NCBI GenBank assembly: GCA_038239195.1
Contig: JBBSEZ010000553.1
Coordinates: 1-5,769 of the forward strand
Direction: 5' to 3'
From: JBBSEZ01 sp038239195
GTDB lineage: Bacteria > Planctomycetota > Planctomycetia > Gemmatales > Gemmataceae
DNA: 5,769 bases
The notes under the pieces were generated by a model, which saw only the letters and a program-made list of their open reading frames with translations, was not told the origin of the DNA and searched no databases. How positions within the stretch are numbered: position 1 is the stretch's first letter; the number at the start of each line of letters is the position of its first letter. The position numbers and the translations under genes are program-made. Of this stretch, positions 1 to 4,893 are shown piece after piece.

Positions 1-27
1 AAGGAGCTCCCCTCGGGGCTCCTCCTT
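1..27 (+). terminator. GC-rich hairpin at the left edge, possible terminator
   Basis: GGAGC (3-7) pairs with GCTCC (18-22), and CCC (9-11) with GGG (15-17), leaving a three-base loop and one bulged T at 8. The outer AAGGAG/CTTCTT-like flanks (AAGGAG at 1-6, CTCCTT at 22-27) offer an alternative register. Only two T follow, so it is a weak intrinsic terminator at best. It could close a gene lying to the left of the window. The rest of 28-104 is GC-rich, and I see no gene in it that I can support. Confidence 0.3.
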
Positions 28-104
28 GCACGGCGGGCCCGGCCGGGCGGCGAGCGGCGCGCCTGCACCACGCGGGCCTCTACTTCTTCCCAACCTTCTT
101 CCCC

Positions 105-814
105 ATGCGGACGAACGCACGAACGCTCCCGGCCATCGCGGTGCTCCCCCGATCGCCGCTCAACGCGAGCCCGGTCCCCTGGCTCACGAGCCTCTACCAC
201 AAGGCGTAGCGGGGCAACTCCGGGGACAGCCGCTACCCCGGCAACTACAGCGGGGAGCTGATCAAGGACCTGCTGCGGTACTTCGCGCCGCGGCGCGTGC
301 TGGGCCCCATGACGGGTAGCGGCACGTGCGCGGACGTCTGCCGGGAGCTGGGCATCGAGTGCCGCTCCGCCGACCTGCGCGGGGGGGGGCGTTCGCGGGC
401 GCGGACGCCTGCGACCCTTGGAGCTACGAGGGCATCGGCACGTTCGACTTCGTGTGGCTGCACCCGCCGTACTGGCGGATGAAGGTGTACTCCAACGACC
501 CGCGCGACCTCAGCGCGGCGCCGACCCTGGACGACTTCCTCGCCCGCTACGCGCGGCTGATCCGGAACTGCGCCGGCGTCCTTGCGCCCGGCGGCCGGCT
601 GGCGATCCTGATGGGCGACTACTCCGACCGGGAGGCGGGCTTCGTGCCGCTCGCCTACCACACCAAGCGGCTGGCGTCCGAGGCGGGGCTGACGCAGAAC
701 GTCACCGACAGCATCCGCTTCAGCCACGGGGCGAGCAGTGCGACCAAGGCCTACCGGACCAGCTTCATCCCGGGCCTTCACGACACCTGCGTGGTCTTCG
801 AGAAGGCGAACTGA
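105..814 (+). pseudogene. DNA amino-methyltransferase (N4/N6 type), broken by a stop and a frameshift
   Basis: When intact it would transfer a methyl group from S-adenosylmethionine to an adenine or cytosine amino group in DNA. Reading from ATG 105, the frame runs 34 codons to a TAG at 207-209, inside HKA-stop-RGN where a Tyr codon (TAC) would fit the context. It then continues through YPGN and the SAM-binding motif I (GPMTGSGT, 303-326) to DLRGG. At the run of nine G (381-389) the coding frame shifts by -1, and the rest reads on to the stop at 812-814. This second part holds the catalytic motif IV as HPPYW (461-475), then VLAPGGRLAILMGDYSD and a C-terminus ending FEKAN. Rejoined, it is about 236 residues, with motif I before motif IV and no obvious target-recognition domain, so it was probably an orphan enzyme. 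Motif I starts with Gly where Asp is usual. No nearby restriction gene is seen. The family is fairly certain. Whether the lesions are biological or sequencing errors cannot be told here. Confidence 0.75.
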
Positions 815-859
815 ACCGCCCGGCGCTCCGGGCACTTGAGAACTTCCTCCTGCACCATC

Positions 860-1300
860 ATGGACAAGCGATTCATCTGCGTGATTCCGTGCTACACCAA
901 GCCGATCGTCGGCGACCCCGAGTTGGAGCCGTTGATGCCCGTCGCGCTCTGGAAGTGCGAAGAAAACGTCTGCGAGGGCAAGCAGCCCGGCAGCCGCTGC
1001 GACGACGGCGAGGACCTCTACTACACGGTCGCCGGGGACGAGGCGACGTACTGGTGTCCTCGGTGCTGGTACGAGATGCACCGGGGCCCCGGTCGGGGCC
1101 AGCGACTCATCGACATGACGCTCGGGCAACACGCGGCGGAATGCCGCGCGCACAAGGACCGACTCCTGAAGGACTGGGCCGTCGTGGCCGACCGGCTCGA
1201 GACGTCCGCCCGGATCCTGGCTCACGCGGGCTTGCAGGACGAGGCGGGAAAGCTGTGGGAGGCGTACGGCTACGTTCGGTCGAGCATCGAGAGGCTCTGA
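860..1300 (+). CDS. Cysteine-rich hypothetical protein, possible zinc binder
   Basis: I do not recognise this 146-residue protein. ATG 860 was chosen over a TTG at 836 because it is the first ATG and leaves a 45-base gap after the methyltransferase. No clear Shine-Dalgarno precedes it. Eight cysteines are present (7, 11, 33, 38, 47, 66, 69, 95). C33-x4-C38 together with C66-x2-C69 (in WCPRCW) could hold one zinc ion. The second half, from about residue 90, is charged and probably helical (KDRLLKDWAVVADRLE, then a segment ending in SSIERL). There is no signal peptide or membrane segment, so it is likely cytoplasmic. Third codon positions are consistently G or C, which supports real coding. It lies 29 bases before the next cysteine-rich gene on the same strand, so the two are probably co-transcribed as cargo of the element. 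Confidence 0.65.
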   Translation: MDKRFICVIPCYTKPIVGDPELEPLMPVALWKCEENVCEGKQPGSRCDDGEDLYYTVAGDEATYWCPRCWYEMHRGPGRGQRLIDMTLGQHAAECRAHKDRLLKDWAVVADRLETSARILAHAGLQDEAGKLWEAYGYVRSSIERL

Positions 1301-1329
1301 TCCTCTACTTCCCATTCACCCACGGACCC

Positions 1330-1725
1330 ATGACAACCCATGAAACATCATCGACCTGCACGAAGTGCTGTCCGGCTCATCACCGCAAGAAGCCCTGGAA
1401 CGGCGAGCCCGAGGACCTCTGCGACGCCTGCGAGAATGCCCGTCGTGCCGACCGCCAGCGCGTCGCCGAACACCACGAGCGCCGCCCCGACGAATGCTGC
1501 TGCCACACCTACCTGGGCTGGGAGTGCTGCATGGCCCCGACGCGCGGCGACGTCTACCGCGCCCACTGCATCGAGAACGGCGAGCGGTTCACCACGGACT
1601 TCAGGGCGAACACCCTGGAGGAGGCGAGAGACCTCGGCCGAGCTCTTGCGGCAGGTTGGGGCGGCGAGTGCATCGGCGTCCGCAAGGTGCGACGGAAGAG
1701 TGCAAGAAGGACAGGGACGAGGTGA
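1330..1725 (+). CDS. Small zinc-ribbon-like hypothetical protein
   Basis: This 131-residue protein has two C-x2-C knuckles near the N-terminus (C10/C13 and C31/C34) separated by 17 residues, the layout of a zinc ribbon. A second cysteine cluster follows (C56-C58, C66, C67), then C80 and C114, for twelve cysteines in all. The segment TTDFRANTLEEARDLGRAL (about 88-106) looks like a small alpha/beta unit. ATG 1330 was chosen as the first in-frame start after the previous gene's stop; a long open stretch upstream in this frame is only a shadow of the methyltransferase. The last 12 or so codons are Arg-rich and lose the G/C third-position bias, while another frame gains it from about 1695. The natural C-terminus may therefore be frameshifted. 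The function is unknown; a nucleic-acid or protein adaptor role is only a guess. Confidence 0.6.
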   Translation: MTTHETSSTCTKCCPAHHRKKPWNGEPEDLCDACENARRADRQRVAEHHERRPDECCCHTYLGWECCMAPTRGDVYRAHCIENGERFTTDFRANTLEEARDLGRALAAGWGGECIGVRKVRRKSARRTGTR

Positions 1726-1880
1726 TCGAGCTGGCCTTCGGCGACGGGTCGTTCGTCGGCCGGTACTGCTTCAGCGACTTCAAGAAGGCGCTGCAGGACA
1801 AGCTGGAGAACGACGCGCCGGCGAGGCCCGAGGTGAAGGCCAGCGGCGTGCCGGCCGCGGTGCCGGTGCTGCCGAAGTGA
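1722..1880 (+). CDS. 52-codon small ORF, coupled gene or frameshifted tail of the preceding gene
   Basis: GTG 1722 overlaps the preceding stop as GTGA, a standard arrangement for translational coupling. A purine-rich AAGAAGG at 1704-1710 could act as a Shine-Dalgarno, though at 11 bases it sits rather far upstream. The product starts IELAFGDGSF, continues with a helical KKALQDKLEN and ends in a Pro/Ala/Val tail (PVLPK). Every codon from 1698 on ends in G or C, so the frame is clearly coding. That bias begins about eight codons before the GTG, which argues for the alternative: the previous gene originally ran on in this frame, and one base was lost (or two were gained) around 1690-1700. I do not recognise the protein. 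The frame is well supported; the start is not. Confidence 0.5.
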   Translation: MIELAFGDGSFVGRYCFSDFKKALQDKLENDAPARPEVKASGVPAAVPVLPK

Positions 1881-1893
1881 CGTGAAACGGTGA

Positions 1894-1980
1894 CCGGCGG
1901 CCGCGGGAACCTCACCCGCGCAGATGCGTCTGCCTGGTTTCCTCTACGCATGAGGCTGCACTGTCGGCCAGGGCCGCCGG
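1894..1980. other. Intergenic multi-branch inverted-repeat structure
   Basis: A 9-bp outer stem, CCGGCGGCC (1894-1902) with GGCCGCCGG (1972-1980), encloses three further stems in order. These are CGCGGG/CCCGCG (1902-1907 with 1915-1920, 7-base loop), GCAGA/TCTGC (1920-1924 with 1929-1933, loop TGCG), and CTGG/CCAG (1934-1937 with 1968-1971) containing CCTC/GAGG (1941-1944 with 1952-1955, loop TACGCAT). It starts 14 bases after the small ORF and ends 60 bases before the excisionase gene. Its role is unknown: a terminator, an untranslated-region structure, a small RNA or a recombination site are all possible. High GC content makes chance stems common. Confidence 0.35.
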
Positions 1981-1990
1981 CCCCGTCTGT

Positions 1991-2809
1991 TCAAGGTAAC
2001 CACCTGCCACGGCGGGCGCAAGGTCGGTAGGGCGCGGGCGATGAAACTGACACCCAGGCAGGTGGCGGAGAGGGCGGGCGTTTCCCCCGGCCTGATCTAC
2101 CAGTGGTGCCAGGAAAAGCGCCTTCCTCACTTCCGCATGGGCGGAAGAGGCAAGCGGGGCAGGGTCCTGATCGAGGATGCCGACCTCGACCCCTTCCTGC
2201 TCGCGCTGAAGGTCCTTGCGGGCGCGGCCCCTTCTTCCGCCCCGGCTTCTTCGGGCCCACCGGCCGGGCCCTTTTCCGAGCTGGACCCGGCTCGGCTGGT
2301 GCGGGCGTGGAAGAAGGGTTGATCTTCTCCGCTGCGTCCATCAGGTGGGCGTGCTGGTCGGCCAGGTGCACGTACACCTTCGACACCATCTCCAGCGAGT
2401 TGTGGCCCATCAGTTCGGCAACCACGGCGGGGTTGACGCCCTTGAGGATCGCCCGCGTCCCGAAGCCGTGCCGGGCGAGGTACGCGCGGAGGTCGCCGGG
2501 CAGGCCGAGGGCCTTCCGCAGGCGGCTCACCTGCAGCCGCACCGCGTTCATCGTCCACGGCTTCCCCTCGGTGTTGAGGAAGACGTGCGCGTGGCCGTTG
2601 CCCTTCAGCCGCCCCATCATCTTCCGCATCTCCTCGGTGAGGTAGATCACCCGGGCCTTCTGCACCTTGCGGCTCGTCTTGTGCCTGGTGAGCACCCAGC
2701 GGTCCTCCTGCACCTGGGGCCACACGAGGTCGCGGGCCTCCTTGGGTCGGGCGCCCGTCTCGCGCAGCGCCACCAGGAAGTCGCGGAAGGGCCCGCCGGC
2801 CTGGTCGCG
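1991..2809 (-). pseudogene. Tyrosine recombinase (integrase), N-terminal half missing
   Basis: Site-specific recombinase of the phage-integrase family, which cuts and rejoins DNA through a catalytic tyrosine. Reading leftward from about 2809, the catalytic domain begins at GGPFRDFLVALRETGARP (Arg I is the R of GARP, 2747-2749). It continues with a beta-hairpin lysine region (RHKTSRK), then YLARHGFGT (Arg II; Y-x-x-R-H in place of H-x-x-R), AELMGH and the nucleophile in VYVHL. All catalytic positions are present. The core-binding N-terminal domain, usually 100 or more residues, is absent: upstream of 2809 the sequence is cyclophilin gene read backwards. After AEKINPSS (near 2320) the frame runs on, Arg/Pro/Lys-rich, to a stop at 1991, across the whole excisionase gene. 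The natural end was probably near 2250-2320. No start codon belongs to this gene, so it is most likely dead. The family assignment is firm. Confidence 0.85.
2041..2322 (+). CDS. Excisionase-family helix-turn-helix DNA-binding protein
   Basis: This is a 93-residue protein of the HTH_17/excisionase (MerR-like winged helix) type. Residues 1-30 (beginning MKLTPRQVAERAGVSPGLIY) form the helix-turn-helix. The stretch from LPHFRMGG to RGRVLI (about 29-44) is the wing that normally contacts the minor groove, and DADLDPFLLALK is the closing helix. The C-terminal 30 residues are low-complexity Pro/Ala/Ser and then a short charged end. Such proteins bend DNA at attachment sites to favour excision, or act as small regulators. 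The ATG is preceded only by a weak purine stretch (TAGGGCG). The codon bias supports this frame rather than the opposite strand. It faces the recombinase tail to tail and lies entirely in antisense to the recombinase's run-on tail, so expression of one could interfere with the other. The family call is good; the excisionase role is inferred from the neighbouring integrase. Confidence 0.8.
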   Translation: MKLTPRQVAERAGVSPGLIYQWCQEKRLPHFRMGGRGKRGRVLIEDADLDPFLLALKVLAGAAPSSAPASSGPPAGPFSELDPARLVRAWKKG

Positions 2810-2815
2810 GAGCTG

Positions 2816-3361
2816 GTGCTGGCGGCCCCGGCGGGGCCGGCCCCGCTGCCGGCGAAGTTCCTCGCCCCGCGCGACACGGTCGTGGTGGACACCTCGCTGG
2901 GCACGTTCTCGATCCGGCTCTTCCCGAAGAAGGCCCTGGCCAGCGCGGCCAACTTCCTCCGCTACGTCGAGGACCGCTTCTACGACGGCACCACCATCCA
3001 CCGCGTTGTCCCCGACTTCGTCGTGCAGGGCGGGGGCCTGGACGACGGCCTCCAGGAGAAGAAGGGGCGCGGCCCGATCAAGAACGAGGCCGGCAATGGC
3101 CTGTCCAACAAGCGCAGCACCGTCGCCTGCGCCCGCGCCGTGGGCCCGGACAGCGCCACCTCTCAGTTCTACGTCAACTTGAAGGACAACCCCAACCTCG
3201 ACGCGGGCCCGGCCCGGGTCGGGTACTGCATCTTCGGCGAGGTGGTCAAGGGCATGGACGTCGTGGACCGCATCGCGCGGGCGCGCACCGAGAGCCGGGG
3301 CGGACACCACAACGTGCCGACACCAGCCATCGTCATCCGGTCGATCCGCAGGGAGCGCTGA
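2816..3361 (+). CDS. Cyclophilin-type peptidyl-prolyl cis-trans isomerase, 5' end uncertain
   Basis: Catalyses cis-trans isomerisation of proline peptide bonds during protein folding. The cyclophilin domain is complete. It begins DTVVVDTSLGTFSIRLFPKK, followed by NFLRYVEDRFYDGTTIHR and the active-site stretch HRVVPDFVVQGG (R63, F68, Q71, numbered from GTG 2816; Val replaces the usual Met at 69). Next come SATSQFYVNLKDNPNLD (about 113-129) and GYCIFGEVVKGMDVVDRI. At 181 residues it is close to single-domain bacterial cyclophilins. The start is a problem: there is no in-frame ATG, and GTG 2816 with GGAG three bases upstream is the only modest candidate. The preceding frame is antisense recombinase. 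The first residues (LAAPAGPAPLPA) look like the end of a signal peptide whose beginning is gone, so the native protein was probably exported. It converges on the FHA gene, with 20 bases between the stops. Confidence 0.85.
   Translation: MLAAPAGPAPLPAKFLAPRDTVVVDTSLGTFSIRLFPKKALASAANFLRYVEDRFYDGTTIHRVVPDFVVQGGGLDDGLQEKKGRGPIKNEAGNGLSNKRSTVACARAVGPDSATSQFYVNLKDNPNLDAGPARVGYCIFGEVVKGMDVVDRIARARTESRGGHHNVPTPAIVIRSIRRER
2831..2846. repeat. Perfect 16-bp palindrome beside the recombinase/cyclophilin junction
   Basis: GCGGGGCCGGCCCCGC equals its own reverse complement. It overlaps a further hairpin, GGCCCC-GGC-GGGGCC, at 2824-2838. It lies inside the Ala/Gly/Pro codons that open the cyclophilin frame and 10-25 bases from the presumed deletion junction. 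It may be only a by-product of GC-rich Ala-Gly-Pro codons, or a fold-back sequence that helped the rearrangement. Confidence 0.4.
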
Positions 3362-3381
3362 GGCCCGGGGCCCGCGTACTT

Positions 3382-3843
3382 TCAGCGCGAGCTCGGTTCG
3401 TCCTCGGGGTAGACGTCGGGGAGCTGGTTCCGCTGGAGGCGCTCGAGGCGCGGCTCATCCGGGCCCTTTTCGGTGCCGGCCCCGGGGCGCAGCAGGTCGG
3501 CGAGATCCGCGGCGTCGAGCGCTTGCGTGTGCTCGTGCGGCTGGGCCTGGGCGGGCTCGTCGGGGCCGAGGAAGACGCGGAACTTGAAGTGGGCGATCCC
3601 GACCTCGTCGTTGGGGAGCAGGCCGGCGCGGCGGACGCGCGTGCCGTTGACGCGCGTGCCGTTGGTGCTACCAAGGTCGCGCAGGAAGAGCATACCGTCG
3701 GTCTTTACGATGACGCAGTGGAGCTTGGAGACGCTCTTGTGCTCCAGCCGCAGGTCGCAGTCCTCCTTGCGGCCGACGACGATCAGGTCCTTGAAGACGT
3801 CGATCGGAGGCCCCCCGTCGAGCGGCTGCAACTGGGCACGCAT
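3382..3843 (-). CDS. FHA-domain phosphopeptide-binding protein
   Basis: A 153-residue protein with one forkhead-associated domain, which binds phosphothreonine peptides and usually links a protein to Ser/Thr kinase signalling. The conserved positions are all visible: G24-R25 in VVGRKEDCD, S39-x2-H42 in SVSKLHC, and N61-G62 in LRDLGSTNGTRVNG. The domain spans about 5-92. The remaining 60 residues are acidic and Pro/Glu-rich and probably disordered. ATG 3843 was preferred to an in-frame GTG at 3867 because GGCGGAAG sits just upstream of it at normal spacing and the FHA fold starts a few residues later. There is no signal peptide or membrane segment. A good promoter lies 51 bases upstream, and the gene diverges from the hydrolase. 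No kinase or phosphatase gene is in the window, so its partner is unknown. Confidence 0.9.
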   Translation of the reverse strand: MRAQLQPLDGGPPIDVFKDLIVVGRKEDCDLRLEHKSVSKLHCVIVKTDGMLFLRDLGSTNGTRVNGTRVRRAGLLPNDEVGIAHFKFRVFLGPDEPAQAQPHEHTQALDAADLADLLRPGAGTEKGPDEPRLERLQRNQLPDVYPEDEPSSR

Positions 3844-3893
3844 GGCACTTCCGCCTAACCCGAGCACATCGGTCCCACACTCGCACCTTCTTC

Positions 3894-3922
3894 CTTATAA
3901 TCTCTCGCGCTGCCGTTTCCAA
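3894..3922 (-). promoter_or_regulatory. Sigma70-type promoter for the FHA gene
   Basis: On the minus strand, TTGGAA (3917-3922) and TATAAG (3894-3899) are separated by exactly 17 bases, matching the -35 and -10 consensus at 4 and 5 of 6 positions. Transcription would begin about 40 bases before ATG 3843. The AT-rich patch stands out in very GC-rich DNA. On the plus strand the same patch reads TATAAT (3896-3901) but has no acceptable -35 box, so use by the hydrolase gene is less likely. Confidence 0.6.
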
Positions 3923-3989
3923 GGGCCCCGGCCCCTGGCGGAGCGCCCGGCGTGGCCCGGCGCCCCTACATCCCAACCCCGAGGCCCCC

Positions 3990-4769
3990 ATGAGCTCGCG
4001 CCAGCACGAACCGCTCCGGCTCGTCCTGCCCACCGGCGAAGAACTGCACGGAACGCTCTCGTTCCGTGGCCGCGTTGGCCCCGAACTGGTGCTCTACGTC
4101 CACGGCTTCGGCTCCCACCACGCCGGCGAGAAGGCCCAGGCCATCGAGGCCGCCTGCGCCCGCCGCGGCTGGTCTTTCGCCGCCTTCGACTTCCGCGGGC
4201 ACGGCCAATCCGCCGGCACACTGCTCCATCTGTGCGGCAGCGGGCTCCAGGCCGACCTCGATTGCGCGTGGGCACACATCCAGGAGCGCGGCGCGCGCCG
4301 GCTCTTCTTGGTCGGCTCCAGCATGGGTGGATGGGCGAGCTCCTGGTTCGCGGTGCGCCATGCGGCCGAGGTCGCCGCTCTGGTGGCGATCGCGCCGGCG
4401 TTCGACTTCCTCGGCCGCCGCTGGGACGAGGTGGACGAGCAGCAGCGGCGGGCGTGGCGCGACACGGGGCGGTTGCGGTTCAGGAACCAGTGGCTCGACG
4501 TCGAGCTCGGGCACGGCTTGATCGAGGAGCGCGACCAGTTCCGCGTGGAAGACCTCGCCGCGCGGTGGGCGACGCCGTTGCTCGTCTTCCACGGCCTCCG
4601 CGACGAGACGGTGCCGTGGCGCGAGGCCCTCGATTTCGTGGCGCGCTGCGACTTCCCCGACGTCGAGTTGCGCCTGTTCAAGAACGGCGATCACAGGCTC
4701 CTGGCCCTGAAGGATGAGATGACGGAGGAAGCCTGTCGGTTTTTCGAGCGCTGCGGGGCCGCGCGCTGA
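3990..4769 (+). CDS. Alpha/beta hydrolase (serine hydrolase, esterase or thioesterase-like)
   Basis: A 259-residue single-domain alpha/beta hydrolase. Visible elements in order are the oxyanion-hole strand LVLYVHGFGSHH (H38-G39-F40), AAFDFRGHGQSAG (64-76), the nucleophile elbow VGSSMGGW (Ser111), the acid in HGLRDETVPW (Asp205) and the base in KNGDHRLL (His235). The catalytic triad is therefore complete. A lid-like insertion of about 50 residues (140-190) is rich in Arg, Trp and Glu. No signal peptide is seen, so it is cytoplasmic. The layout resembles small acyl-protein thioesterase or carboxylesterase-type enzymes such as the ABHD10 group, but the substrate cannot be read from the sequence. 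ATG 3990 is the first in-frame ATG; its upstream region (GAGGCCCCC) gives only a weak ribosome binding site. It is transcribed away from the FHA gene across an intergenic region of about 146 bases. Confidence 0.9.
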   Translation: MSSRQHEPLRLVLPTGEELHGTLSFRGRVGPELVLYVHGFGSHHAGEKAQAIEAACARRGWSFAAFDFRGHGQSAGTLLHLCGSGLQADLDCAWAHIQERGARRLFLVGSSMGGWASSWFAVRHAAEVAALVAIAPAFDFLGRRWDEVDEQQRRAWRDTGRLRFRNQWLDVELGHGLIEERDQFRVEDLAARWATPLLVFHGLRDETVPWREALDFVARCDFPDVELRLFKNGDHRLLALKDEMTEEACRFFERCGAAR

Positions 4770-4784
4770 GGCGATCCCTTTTGT

Positions 4785-4813
4785 TTGACCGAGCGCCCGG
4801 CGGCGGTTATCGT
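4785..4813 (+). promoter_or_regulatory. Sigma70-type promoter for the DUF1080 gene
   Basis: TTGACC (4785-4790, 5 of 6 to consensus) and TATCGT (4808-4813, 4 of 6) are separated by 17 bases. They lie just after the hydrolase stop codon and about 80 bases before ATG 4894. This suggests the DUF1080 gene is transcribed separately, with a 5' leader of about 70 bases, rather than only by read-through. Confidence 0.55.
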
Positions 4814-4876
4814 AAGCGCATTCGCGCCCGACTTGCCTGCCTCATGCCCCGCTCCGCGCGGCCAGGGCGTAGCTTC

Positions 4877-4886
4877 AAGGGAGGGA
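4877..4886 (+). promoter_or_regulatory. Strong ribosome binding site for the DUF1080 gene
   Basis: AAGGGAGGGA contains GGAGG (4880-4884) nine bases before ATG 4894. It is the best Shine-Dalgarno in the window and fixes this start codon. The other genes here have weak or absent ones. Confidence 0.75.
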
Positions 4887-4893
4887 CAACTTC

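Larger units (their letters stand above)
1..2815. mobile_element. Remnant of an integrated element (prophage or genomic island)
   Basis: This stretch holds a DNA methyltransferase, small cysteine-rich proteins of unknown function, an excisionase-like gene and a tyrosine recombinase, a gene mix typical of phages and integrative islands. The methyltransferase and the recombinase are both damaged, so the element is probably immobile. The right boundary is set where recombinase sequence gives way to a cyclophilin gene near 2806-2820. The left boundary is outside the window. I could not identify direct-repeat attachment sites, so the extent is an inference from gene content. Confidence 0.45.

Noticed and set aside
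26..319. Open frame of 97 codons at the left end
   Set aside because: It is low-complexity Pro/Ala/Arg/Gly, and a different frame in the same stretch carries the recognisable methyltransferase motifs.
245..1315. Long minus-strand open frame of 356 codons
   Set aside because: It is antisense to the methyltransferase and the cysteine-rich gene, is Arg/Val/Ala-rich and has no domain I recognise. Long shadow frames are expected at this GC content.
418..1329. Upstream extension of the zinc-ribbon gene in its own frame
   Set aside because: It overlaps the methyltransferase and the first cysteine-rich gene in a non-coding frame, with Arg/Pro-rich translation. The real start is taken as ATG 1330.
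1894..1980. tRNA gene on the minus strand (7-bp acceptor-like stem GGCGGCC/GGCCGCC, 5-bp stem with a 7-base loop next to it)
   Set aside because: The T-loop position reads TGAGGTT, not TTCRANY, there is no D-loop GG, and the central hairpin has a 4-base rather than 7-base loop. Only the general shape resembles a tRNA.
2810..3310. N-terminal extension of the recombinase frame
   Set aside because: This part is cyclophilin gene read on the wrong strand. It shows no core-binding domain, so the recombinase is treated as truncated.
3896..3901. Perfect TATAAT as a plus-strand promoter for the hydrolase
   Set aside because: No -35-like hexamer lies 16-18 bases upstream (TCCCAC region). The same patch fits a minus-strand promoter much better.
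3473..4717. Plus-strand open frame of 414 codons across the FHA and hydrolase genes
   Set aside because: It is antisense to a clear FHA domain and then out of frame with a clear alpha/beta hydrolase, with Arg/Pro-rich composition.
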